Both the position numbers and the translations under genes were made by a program. Shown here one piece after another: positions 11,401 through 23,400 of a stretch of 64,000 bases of DNA. The notes under the pieces were generated by a model. That model was not told the origin of the DNA. It was given only the letters and a program-made list of their open reading frames with translations, and did no database searches. Position 1 is the first letter of the stretch; every line of letters starts with the position of its first letter. This stretch comes from Undaria pinnatifida (Eukaryota; Sar; Phaeophyceae; Laminariales; Alariaceae): assembly GCA_012845835.1 (NCBI GenBank), contig JABAKD010000001.1, positions 18,220,090-18,284,089 on the forward strand, given 5' to 3'.

Positions 11401-14400
11401 TTCATCAGGGCTGACGCCTCAGCTCGGCAGATTACCGCCGGGTCCAATTATCCAGAATACCACAAGCCAAGACAATGGTATCGCACGAGTTTTTCGCAAA
11501 ACGTGGTGTTGCAAACAAGACCTCCCAGAATAAGGTGTTCCTCAGCACGCCACGGCGTCATCACACACCAGGGTATACCTTGTCATGGCACCCATCATTG
11601 GAAATAGAGCATAACGATGCAGTGGAAAAGGTAGATTACTTCTCGTAGTATCTAAAAAGGTTTTTCTCAGCGACACGGCGTTATCACACACCAATACCAG
11701 GGCATACCTTATCAGGGCTTGCAATGCAGCTCAAGAGATTGCCGACGCGTCTAACTACTGAGTACACAACAACCCAGACAGTGGTGTTGCACGAGCTTTT
11801 GGCAGCGCGGTGTTGCTAATAAGGCCTCTCCGAATAACGTATTCCTCAGGGCAACAAGGCGATACCACACCCCGGGGCATACCTTATCAGGGCTTGCGAC
11901 GCAGCTGAGGAGATTGCCGGCTAGTCCCCCTACCCAGTAAACGATAAGCCAGTTCTTCGTTCCCCATCGTTCTTCCAGAAATGTGCCCATGCGAAACTGC
12001 GATGTCAACTACAGGAGGCAGGGCGGGGGGGGTACGGTTCCAAAGGTGAGAAACTTGGAAGGTCGGGTCCTTCAACACTGATAGGCACTGCTGCTGAAAC
12101 GCCTTTAGGGGGGTATGGGTAGGAGTAGGGGGAAGTAGGGACCCTTCGAAATGTAAGCAACTTGGCTGGTCAAGTCATTCAACGTTACCTAGCACAGAGG
12201 TCAGCTGTCAGACGTCGCTGCCCGGTTTGAATCGCTAGTACCGTTTAAGTGGAAATCTGCCCAACAACTGTGTTTTCTGTGCGCTAACTGCTCTCATGGC
12301 ATGTCAAATAAACCTGCGGTAAGACTTGTTTGCCGGATGCTCACGTTGATGAAGAAAAGACGACCAAAATGCCTCAATTCAAGTGGAAAGCTGAGCTGGA
12401 AAAAGTACGTAACATAAAGTCTCCGTTCAAGTGGAAACCTGCCTCGTGTTTTTTTCCAGATTGCTCACAACCCACAAACGACGTGAAACAAATCTCCGCC
12501 CGCGTGGAGACCGGAGGTAAAACGTGCAGGGGATTTTCTTTAGCTTGATGCGATTCACATTCATGAATATGTAAAAAAAAAGCCTCCATCCAAGTGAAAC
12601 CTGCCGTGTTTTTTTCCTGGATGCTCACAACGCACAAAATACGAAAAATAAAGCTTCCGTCCAAGCGAAGACCGGCGGTAAAACGTGCTGGTACTTGCAG
12701 GATGCAACTCACGTTCATGGACGTGTAAAAATACTCCCCCTTACAAGTGGAAACCTTCCGGGTTTTTTTCCTGGATCTCACAAAGGAGTAATTTTACCCC
12801 TCCGCCGAAGTGGAAACCAGCCGTAAAACGTACTGGTACTTGCTGGATGCAACTCACTTTCACAAACACGAAAAAACAAACTCCGGTCAAGTGAAAAATG
12901 CCGCAATAATTGTCTTCTACGTGATCGGTTCATGCAGCCGAACCACAAGGCCTGGCACTCGGGGATGGCTCCTATACGTCCCCTAACTCTTTTTAAATAT
13001 CGCCTACGTCGTCGAGATTATCAGCTTCCTGCATGAAGAAAACTTAAGTATCTGATGAAGTGGAAGCCGGTGGTAAAACTTGTTTTGTGGATGCTCACGT
13101 TCATCAAGACGAAAAGGAAAGCCTCAATTCAGGTGGAAACTCCCGTGAAACATGTTTTTTGGATGCGACTCTCGTTCATGGATATGCAAATAAAGCCTCC
13201 GTTCATGTGAAAATCTGCGATGAAACTTGTTTTCTGGGTGCTCGCGTTCAGATTCTGACCAACTAAACCTTGCTAATATTTTTGCTAACGTTGACTTCTT
13301 GCTTCCCTTCTCGCGTATGTATGTCACGCAGAGCAATCAGTTTTAGACAAAATACAGCCTCCACCCAAGTGGAAACCTACCATGACACTTGTTTTCTGGA
13401 TAATACTCACGTTCATGAACATGTGAAGCACGCCTCCGTGGAGCAGGATGGGCGTTAGCAGCCTCCACACCTGTCCCTCTTGTATGAGAGTCAAGTGCTT
13501 TGCCCCCAGCAATATCAACGTCTGCCAACAACACATGCCAAGCAAACGACGACCACCAATCAAAATAGCAAGCAAGCCACCCAGCAAGAAGCAGGCACGC
13601 AACGCCAAGATAGCAGCAGCAGCAGGAGGTGGACGGACGGGGAGGAGGGGAGAGGAAAAAGAGGAGGAGAGGAGCGGGGGAGGAGAAGAAGGAGTGGGAG
13701 GGGAATAAGGCGGAGGAAGGGGAGAAGCAGGAGTACCAGCACCGGCAGCAGGGGTAGCGGCAGCAGGGCAGCGGCAGCAAGAGCGGCAGCATCGCCACAG
13801 ACCAACTTGTTTGTTTTCCCCGTAGCTCTAGACGCCCTCGCATCTTTCTAGATATCCTAGCAACCTCTATCAATAAATATTCTCGCAACCCCAGTCCATC
13901 CTTTACGAAAAAATCACACCCTGTACAAATACAACTACTCGAGGTTGTCTGCCAGACAACTACTGTTTGAAAAAGTTGTGCAACTAGTCAACTACTGTTT
14001 GGAAAAGTTGTGCAACTAGTTGTCTGTAGACAACTACTGTTTGGAAAAGTTGTGCAACTAGTTGTCTGTAGACAACTACTGTTTGAAAAAGTTATGCAAC
14101 TAGTTGTCTGTAGACAACTTCTGCTTGAAAAAGACGTGCAACTAGTTGTCTGCAGACGAAACCTATGCAATTAGTTGTTTAGGGACAACTACTGAGTAGT
14201 TGCGGCCGCGCACAACTATTAGTTGTCTGATTAGATGTCTGCGGACAACCTGAACGTGTACATTGTTCGATATATGCTACACTCCCGATCGCTATGTGCT
14301 ACTCCCGGTCGCCGCACCAAACGAAAACCATTGCTATTCGCCTTTGCATCTCCCGCGTGAGCGCATATATTATATTGTGTTCGAGAGTGTCCCGTCACTG

Positions 14401-17400
14401 CTGCTGCTGCTGCTGCCGACAACCGGCTCCTCCTCCAGCCCCCAGCTAATCTGGTGGTTCATTTTTGGTAGCTGACATGTTGGCAGTAGCGACTAGTTGT
14501 GCAGAAAACTGCCGTGCAGGTGTGTATTTTGTGCAAACAGCACAGCATGTGGCGGCGGAGCACCGGCACACCCAGCTGCAACAGCTATGGACAAATACTT
14601 CGGGGCGCATCAACTTTCAACTTTTGACGGCGGTGTCACAGCTTACAGAATGAAGTTATTGCGCCTTGAAAACTCTTCTGTCTGTACGGGCTTGGCCGGC
14701 CAAGAAACTGACAATAATTCAGAAAGCTCCCCCGCCGCCGATTTTACGAATTAGGACTTGAACATTGGAAGCGCTACCCTGACACCACATTGCACATGCA
14801 AAAAAAAAAGTATATGAAAATTCGAAGGCTCTAGTTTTTCCGACTTGATCTCGTCGAGATATCCTCGAAAACTCTAAAGCACCAACATTTCCAGCCGAAA
14901 AAAAAAAATCCGTATAGAAATTAAAAAACCCGATCAAGGTAAAATTTGGTGGGCACCATGCTGAAGACTCTAGAAGAACATTGATATAAGTTTCATTGCC
15001 AAATTTGCCACCCATCAATATATATTACCAAAACTCGATTCCATATATAAGTCAAGTGATTTCGACAAAAAGTGAGAAAATTAAAATATCGCTGTGCCCC
15101 GCTCATTTTTTGGAGTTCGGACCTGAAATTTTGACACGTGATTTAGAGCAAGCTTAAACAAATACTACTTGGAAATAGAATATAAATAATCTTGCCCACA
15201 TACGGGCGGCCAAACGAAATCCATGATTATAAAACGGACGAAAAGTCAACGAACCTCTTTTTTTTTTTTTGTGCGATTTCCAAGTACTTGTAGTGTTTTG
15301 ATGAGTGTGCTCTAGATAACGTGTCAAAATTTCAGGTCCGAACTCCAAAAAACTGAGTGGGGCACAGCGATGTTCGTGAATTCACGGCGTCTTGGCCGGC
15401 CCAGCTTGTAGACAACGACTGTTTGGAAAAGTTGTGCAAGTAGTTGTCTGCAGACAACTACTGTTTGAAAAAGTTGTGTAACTAGTTGTCTATAGAAAAC
15501 AACTATTCGAAACAGTTGTGCAGCTAGTTGTCTGTAGACAACTACTGTTTGGAAAAGTTGTGCAACTAGTTGTCTGCAGACAACTACTGTTTGGATTCTT
15601 GTGCAACTAGTTGTCTGCAGACAACTACTGGGTGAAAAACCTACGCAGCTAGTTGTTTGTAGACAACTACTGTTTGAAAACCTTGTGCAACTGGTTGCCT
15701 GCAGACAACTACTGGGTGAAAAACCTATGCAACTAGTTTAGGAACAACTACTGAGTAGTTGCGGCCGCGCACAACTATTTGTTGTAGTTGTGAGTTGTTG
15801 TTGTACACGGTGTGAAATTTTACACCTCGTACCAAGCTCGATTGACGCATCACACGCTACTCGCAAAAACGACTTTGGAAGAAATCCTCGATGTCACAGC
15901 TGAGGTGTCTTTTTCAAATTCTTATACACACTACTTGGTACCTAAGCAGATATCTTCGCGTGCTGTTCCCTCTTCCGGCTAAGGTCCTAAGAGAGGGTTA
16001 GATTCCCTCTTGCTCGACATGGACGGTTGTAACAAGGCGTCGCTGCTAGGACTGCTACCGACATCCTTCGAAAGTATTTTAAAACATCAACATTGTTCTA
16101 ACAACGTCAGCTGTAAGTTCGACATATATAGGGTCGATACTCATCTTTGCAAGCTGCGAAAGCATTTGTACGCCGCCCTGATAGCTCTAGACATCCTCGC
16201 AACATGAAGCCTCGCAATTCTTTAGACATCCTCGCAACTATGAAGCGTCGAGGGCATCCTGAGTTGCCTCTCGGCCTCGGCAAATCGGTCGAGACGCCTG
16301 CTACGATAGAGGTGGCGTTCTTTGCAAAAAAAAAAAAAAACTGGACGACGACGCTCTTTAACCGAAAACCGTCGCAATGAAACCATTATTGTTTCCAAAT
16401 ATTGTTCGTTCTATACCTAGGCCATGCGTGTGTTTATCGGGTTGCACTTCAATTTTTCTCCTCTGATTTTTTGGGGGCGGGGTATAAATATCATAGAGCT
16501 CCTTAAATGACGGGTCTCAGACAAAAAAAAAACAGGATTGCCTCTACCGTAGCTTGTGTCTCTCACTATTCACTAGCTACCCACCATGACGGTTAGATAA
16601 GGAGATCCTCAGATACGACAATGTACACCGTCAGCTGCATCTTCCGTTGGTGCATGTGCAACGAACATTCTACGAACCTTTCCTACGCCTGTCCTCCACA
16701 CAACTCTCTCTATTCATATCCTTGCGTGCTTTTTCTCACCTCTGCTGAAGGCCCCAAGAGAGGGTTAGAGTCTCTCTTGCCCCACATGGACTGTCGTCAT
16801 GGTCACCAATACCCAGCGTTGAAATCGTCGGATGAGTATCGAGCGTCGCACAAACATAAGAATATAAGGCCGCGACAGTGAGCGATGGAGGAAGGAGATG
16901 ACGCGAGATTAGAGGGCTGTGGCGAGATTGCAGTGCTGAGGAATAGGTTGCGGAGGTAATACAGCGGTCCGGTCCGGTTCCGACCAGAGCAGACCGCGTT
17001 GGAATCGAGGGAGGGGCGTTGAACGTAGAAAACATACGAAGTAAGAAAATAAGCTGCGGTATAGAGCGATGGAGAACGGAAGTGCGGCCAGATTAAAAGG
17101 CTGAAGCAAGAGATGCGGCTAGGTTCTAGTTCTGCGGTAGGAGATGCAACGGAAGTACATTGCTGAGGAAAGCGATGCAGGCGAACGACAGTGATCCAGC
17201 CCGGTGCGGTTCCGACCACAGCAGACCGCGCTGAAATCGTCGGAGGAGTGCGTCGCAACAATAAGAAAACAAAACCGCGGTAATGAGCGATGGAGGAAGG
17301 AAGTGCGGTGAGATTGGAGGGTAAGGGGAGGAGATGCGGACGGATCCGATGCCGTTGGTGTGAAGCCGATGCCAACGGAAGTGATCCAGCCCGGTGCGGT

Positions 17401-20400
17401 TCCGACCAAGGCAGACCGCGCTGAAGTCGTCGGAGGGGTGCGTCGCAAAAATAAGAAAACAAAACCGCGGTAGTGAGCGATGTAGGAGGGAGATGCGGTG
17501 AGATTAGAGGGTAAGGGGAGGAGATGCGGACGGATCCGATGCCGTTGGTGTGAAGCCGATGCCTACCACGGCTGTGTCGATAGCCCCAAACCAAAAGGCC
17601 GGAGGCTAAGCCAGCAAATGCGCTGTGTTTGAGCTGCATCACATGGGTGCGCCAGTTTTAGGATCTGTCTCCTTTGTGCAGGGTTGTCATGACGTAGAGT
17701 TCGTCCTCGGTTGGGCTTTGCAGGAAAGCAGCTTGGACGTCCATTCGATAGACAAGCCACCCGTATTCTCATGCTATCGCTAGCAGGATTCGCTGACTCC
17801 CGATGCGGCACACCGGCGCGACTGTCTTGCCGTAGTCGATGCCTGCTTCCTGCGAGTACCAAAGTGTCGCGGCACGTGCCTTGAACCTGCCGGCCGCCTT
17901 TTGGACAAGAATAACCGCGAGCCGCTCATCTTCTCATCATTCCGGCCTCTATTGCTTTGTTGATGGGCACTAACTCGTAGACGTCGTGCTCCTCCTGGCT
18001 TGGCGTCTCCCTGTTGATGGCCCCGTCCCACTTGTCTCCACAGCAGCGATTTGATGGCGTCCTGGAAGTGGTTGGGAATGGAGATTATTCTCCATTAACA
18101 TATCCGAAACATTATTTATGTCGTGGACGCGGTTGGGAACGGAGATTATTCCCCCTTTACATATCTCCGAGAAACTCTTGCGGTCGGGGCTGCCATCATC
18201 ATGCCACTGGCAGCTGCGACTACAAGGGTTTCCCTGAAGATCAACGGATAATAATCGCCATTCCCAGATACTTCCAGGACGATGCCACTGGTAGCTCCGA
18301 GTACAAGGGCTTCTCGGAGGAGGATAAAGGGAGAATAATCTCAATTCCCAACTACTTCCACGACGCCATCAACGCTGCAGTGGAAACAGTGGAACGGGGC
18401 CAACAACAAGGAAATGACAAGCCTGAAGGGGTATGGCGTCTACGAGCTGGTGCCCATCAGCAGAGTCCCGAAGAACCAAAAGTTCATCGGCTCGCGGTTT
18501 TTCTTTTAAACCAAAAGCGGACGGTCGGTTCGACGAACGTGCCGTGGTACGAGGGTACTCGCAGGAAGCAGGCATCGACTATGGCAAGACATTCGCGGCG
18601 GTGGGCCACATCGAGAGGCAGCGAATCCTGTTGGCGACAATACGTGAACTCGATTGGCGCGTCTTGAGGCGCACTCGGCGTTGGGTGTGGACCCCAACGG
18701 GTACGACCACCGTTTGGTTGTAGAGGCGGAGGGAATCGTCAGTCCGCTGCTTGGTTGTGAGCAAGGAAGATCTCCTTCATCTCCGTGAACTCGTCGGTAG
18801 AATTGCTGATGTACAAATAGCCGCCCGTTGCTGCAAGCTTGATGGGGCCCGTGAAGTCGGTGTAAACCAACTCCATGGGGCCCGATCGTCTCGTGCACGG
18901 TTTTCCCGTGTTGGGTCTTCTGTTCGCTCTTGTGAACGTAGGAGATGTCGCAGTCTGACGGGGTGCCTGTGAAGTCTACTCCGATGTCATCCTTCTTTTG
19001 GAGCAACTCCATGCTGCGGAGGTTCACACGGCCCAAGCGCCTGTGCCACAGGTCAGCATATACTTGCGTTGTGAGGGCTATGGCTAGCTTTGGTGTCTCT
19101 TTGCGCTGCCTCTCGCCCCCAGCTCGACATAAAACAACAAACAGCCACGTCATATATCGTCGTCCCAGGGCACTACGCTGTCGTTCCTTGTTACATGAGA
19201 GTTCCCCCCTCCGACGACGGTTTTGAATTTCTTGAAGCCGCATATTGGTGGAGAAGAGATTGCGTCGTAGTGCTGGAACTATCAGGCTTGAGAGAACCAC
19301 GTCGTGCTTAATCCCGCTTTGTCAGTAACGCCACCTGGGAGAACGCCAGAAGTTGCGGTTCCGAGTAGCAACTGTTGCCCGGCGGTCATAATTTCCTCAA
19401 GCTTGTCGGGCAGGGTGTAATCGAGCACGATGGACCCTACCTCTGGGATGAGTCCATATCCACCATGTTCTTCGTCTCACCCCGACCGACCACCACAAAA
19501 ATCGCGCTCCCCGCCTGATAGGGATTGCCGCGTACCACTCCTAGGTGTTGAACTGCTCCCCATAGAAGTGCTGTCCCCAGGGGGTGGAGTGTTTCCGGCG
19601 TGCCCCATGTTATCTTCCCTGTGACCCGTCGCCACATCCTTGTTAGCCAGGGCAGTGTGCTGCAACTTGCGTCCGGTGGTGCTGTTTGCCCACCAGTCGA
19701 AGTTGTCAACCGGAATCCGCGGTCGAAGCCCGCGTCCTCCCTGATGTCCTCAGGAAGGGAGTTACCATGGGCACGGCAGTGGCGGTGTACGAGTCAGGTT
19801 CCTGTGGGTGCGGGGTTCCCTGTGAGCGGCAATCACCAACATCGTGGGTTCTTGAGTAGGTGCACCACTTCTGTCCACCACCACCCCTTGGTTCATTCTT
19901 GTCTTCGCTTTGCCTGTAGTTCCACTTTCCCTTGTTGGCAGGTGGGGCGGCAGTCGCGCTTGCGGTGCCCTTTCTCCCAGCAATTGTGGTAGATAATATG
20001 GCTAAGGTCACGTGTTGATTCCGCTTCCATGGCCGCTCCACGCTCAGCGATGCCCCTCTGGCTGTCATAGCGGCGCGGTATGCCGTCCAAGTACATAGAC
20101 CGCATGGTGAACTGGATCTCCTCAAGAACCAAACTGGGAGTCCCGGCACGTCATCATTTCCCCCTCTTTGTAGTTTGTGGTTAACACCTGCACCATGATG
20201 TCCTTGAAACGTCGGTTCGAAATATGTTCCACTTGACTGCGGAGCAGGGTGGCGCGGAGCAAGCATTCGTCCGGGTCTTGTCCATCCGTCATGTTGGTAG
20301 CCGCCAGTTCCGCGGGTTTTGAGCGGATCGTCACGTCCATGACTTCCATGTACTTGTTCGTCAGCCCCGGAAGCGCTTCCTGTCTGTTGTCGCGAATTCC

Positions 20401-23400
20401 GCTCGTTGCCTTGTGTTTGCGTGTCAGGAACGATGTTGATGCCACCGTGGTCAAGGGCAGGAGCGGGCACAAATATAGATGGGCTTCATCCGATACTGCC
20501 CTAGTCCGGGCAAGGGCAGCAGCTGCCTCTTGCCCTTCACCGGTTGTTGTCGCGGTCGGCCTGGTCTACCCTTCCATCAATTCATATTTTCCGCGCGAGT
20601 TAGACTGACCACTGCTCAGGGTTCGTCGTGCCAGCCATCAAATAGCAAGGGATCCGCGCCGCTGAATTTGGTGAGACCCTTCATGACGTTGAAGAAGCTT
20701 CCAGTGAGGCGTGCCATTGTTATCAGCCTGACCTGAGGGTCGAACTCTCCTCGCACGGTATTTGGCTCAGGCGTTGCGCAGCAGCTCAACTGTACGTAGC
20801 AGCTGCCGTCCGGTGTATCGAAATAGCAGTGGTAGTAGCACAGGTGGGAATCGTTTGACGTATCCACGATCGGCTCGCCTGGCGAGCCTAGTACAGCAGT
20901 CCATTGTGCGGTCAGTAGCAGTAGAACTCGCGCGGTGCATCCGATTAAACACTGATCGCACGCACAGCGGCAAAGCGGTGCACAGCTCGCTTGGCGAGAC
21001 TCTTTTTCTTCCCGTTCACTGTTTTTGCTCCCGTCGTGCCCCCGACGAGTTTCGCTCAAGTTCAGTGCTCCGGTGTCCTGTGTTCATGGCTCGGCCCAAC
21101 GATCCCGAAGACTCCCGATGCCGTAGCACTCACGTCCACTAGGCTAGCAACCTTGTTCAAGATCGGTGGTCCTATGCCCTTCGATGAAGTGACTTATGAT
21201 GTTGACTGAGGTGAGAGCCTATCGGGTATTACTCCGATTTTGAGATTCGGGAACGCAGGACTACGGGAAATGAGCAGCCCCTACTTTTGGGCGCCGCCGA
21301 AAATTACATACTAACTCGCCGCGCTCGTAAAGATAGTGTAGTTGTCGCTAGGAAGTCGTCCAGCAGGATATTTGCGGAGCTGTTGACGGTTCATGACCCG
21401 GCCCACGGGGCGTCTGAGGAGTCGAGTCAGATTGGGTCGGGGCGTGTTGGAAATCTCACGGATCGGACCCCATCGGGTCAGGAGGTTTTAAAATATCTCA
21501 CGGGTCGGGGCGAAGCCACCCTGATCCGATCCGACTTGCGAGAAGTGATCTGACCCATGAAAAGTCCTGAGTATTCGTAAGTGCCGTTAGCTTGTGTGCG
21601 TTGATTGAGTCGAGTGTTACTGTAGATGAAAGTCATTCCACAATAGGGGTGCAGCAGATTCCAATAAATGTCTGACCTCCGAACGTGAGGAGCTCAACAC
21701 CTCACCCGAAACATGACTTCGACGGCATTCGTTCGCGCAACCCGCTATGCGTTCTAGTCCTAATAACAAATGTGCTTGTAAAATGATCATGCTAACCAAT
21801 AGTTCCACGCTTGAGGAACTCAACCAGTCACATTATCACATTATCACATGATCACATTATCAGAAACCTTAGGCCCCAAAAATGCAACCCCTGCCTCTAC
21901 TACCGCACTATAGAGGGGTGACTCACGAATAAAAAATTAACCCCTGTCTTTACTACCGCACTATAGAGGGATGACTCACGAATCTCGGTCGGCGGTGCCA
22001 CACAAAACCCTACATAAAACCAGGGTTGAAGCGTCTCGATTTATTTTTATGCGCGGTGTAAACTAGAAGCGTGCATTCGCTGGCGACAATACAACCAAAT
22101 ACAAGGAACCTCACTTGGAATCCTCCGTTGACGAGAACGGAGAGCACAAAGAACGCGATGTCAATGGCAGACGTAACAATGGCCGCTCGCTTTCGAATTC
22201 TCCTCCAAACGCTGCGGTTGCGTGATCCTCTCCAGCCGTCCCTCCCCACTAGGCACGGGCAACACAGCACGCCGCAAAGCTGCAGGAGTTCGTACAGCAG
22301 CGGGGGCATGTTTATCGCCGGGGGACGGGGGTATTCATTAAGATGCATGGCAGTAGTCTTTGGACCAAAGACCCCCCGCATCCCTTCAAAGTCGAGACGG
22401 AGAACGCAGGGTTTTCGCAGACCAGGCCGAACTTGCTTGGGGAGGTGGGGATAGGCTTTGGCCCGATAAAACTCGCAAGCCCGTCCCCTAAATGGACTGT
22501 TTTTGTCGTGTGTTCTCGAATATGCGCTGTATCTGGTATACTGGTAGATTTTAGAGTACACACGCGACTTTTGCAGTAGATTCGCATATAAATTGGGCCC
22601 TTTCGATGTAAAATATTCGAATTTCGCAGCCAATACTCGTAAAAAACACCGAACTAGGGTTTAATGACCTACTGAGTGTCATCTGAGCTGCAAGCAAAGC
22701 GTCCAGCGTACACAACGGCAGCATCACATCACACCTGGCAGGCGGTTGTGCGATGCCCGGGGGGGTAGTCCGGCTTTCCCCAGACGGGGTCAAACATGAT
22801 GAAGCCGTACTCCCGGCCATCCATGTTTTCGTCGCTGTCGTCGCCACCGTCGCCTTCATCTCCACCCCCACCCTCCTCAGCATCTGCGGCACACGGACAC
22901 GTATGCACTTCTGTATTTAGTATTCTAGAGAGAACATTGAAGAACAAGATAGAACAACAGCAATTCGATGCGAGAGGACGAGGGAAGAAAGGGGTGAATC
23001 TTCTCGCGATAAAAATGAAGGCACGCACCGTAGTGGGGAGGGGGGTGGGGGGTGGGGGGGGGGGGTGCTTAGTGACCCTGGCTCTAAGTTACGCCTAGGG
23101 ACGGAGAAAGGGAAAGAAAAATGCAAAGAAAATAATAGGAGCGATGAGCAAAACAAAAACAAAAAGAACGTCGCTTGGAACTCGCGCAGGAGGATGTTTG
23201 CAACTGTCGTCAACACTTGCGCGCTGGTAGCATGGACGGTGCTGTGCTGAGGACTAGGGTTGGCAATCGACAAAATTAACCATGATTAATCACGTTTCTA
23301 AATCATGATTTACTTCTAATCATAATCAAATCATATTATCCTGAAATATTTGATTGTTCTAGCTGTATGACATCTAGTATGGAATACCAAAACGGCATAG

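Larger units (their letters stand above)
17563..21160 (-). mobile_element. Ty1/Copia-type LTR retrotransposon relic with internal inversion
   Basis: Copia order on the minus strand from 21160 down: gag, zinc knuckle, gag-pre-integrase, part of integrase, then RT. An extra RT segment lies on the plus strand at 18400-18680. Several frameshifts and stops are present; no LTRs were recognised. It lies in the C-D intron of the rhomboid gene, so it is tolerated as intron filler. Confidence 0.85.

Noticed and set aside
13935-15790. CRISPR-like look of regularly spaced palindromic repeats
   Set aside because: The sequence between the palindromes is itself repeated, the organism is eukaryotic and no cas genes exist. 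It is a minisatellite.
16803-17642. 279-codon minus ORF as a gene
   Set aside because: It is the translation of a tandem array whose main unit length is a multiple of three, running on into Copia sequence.
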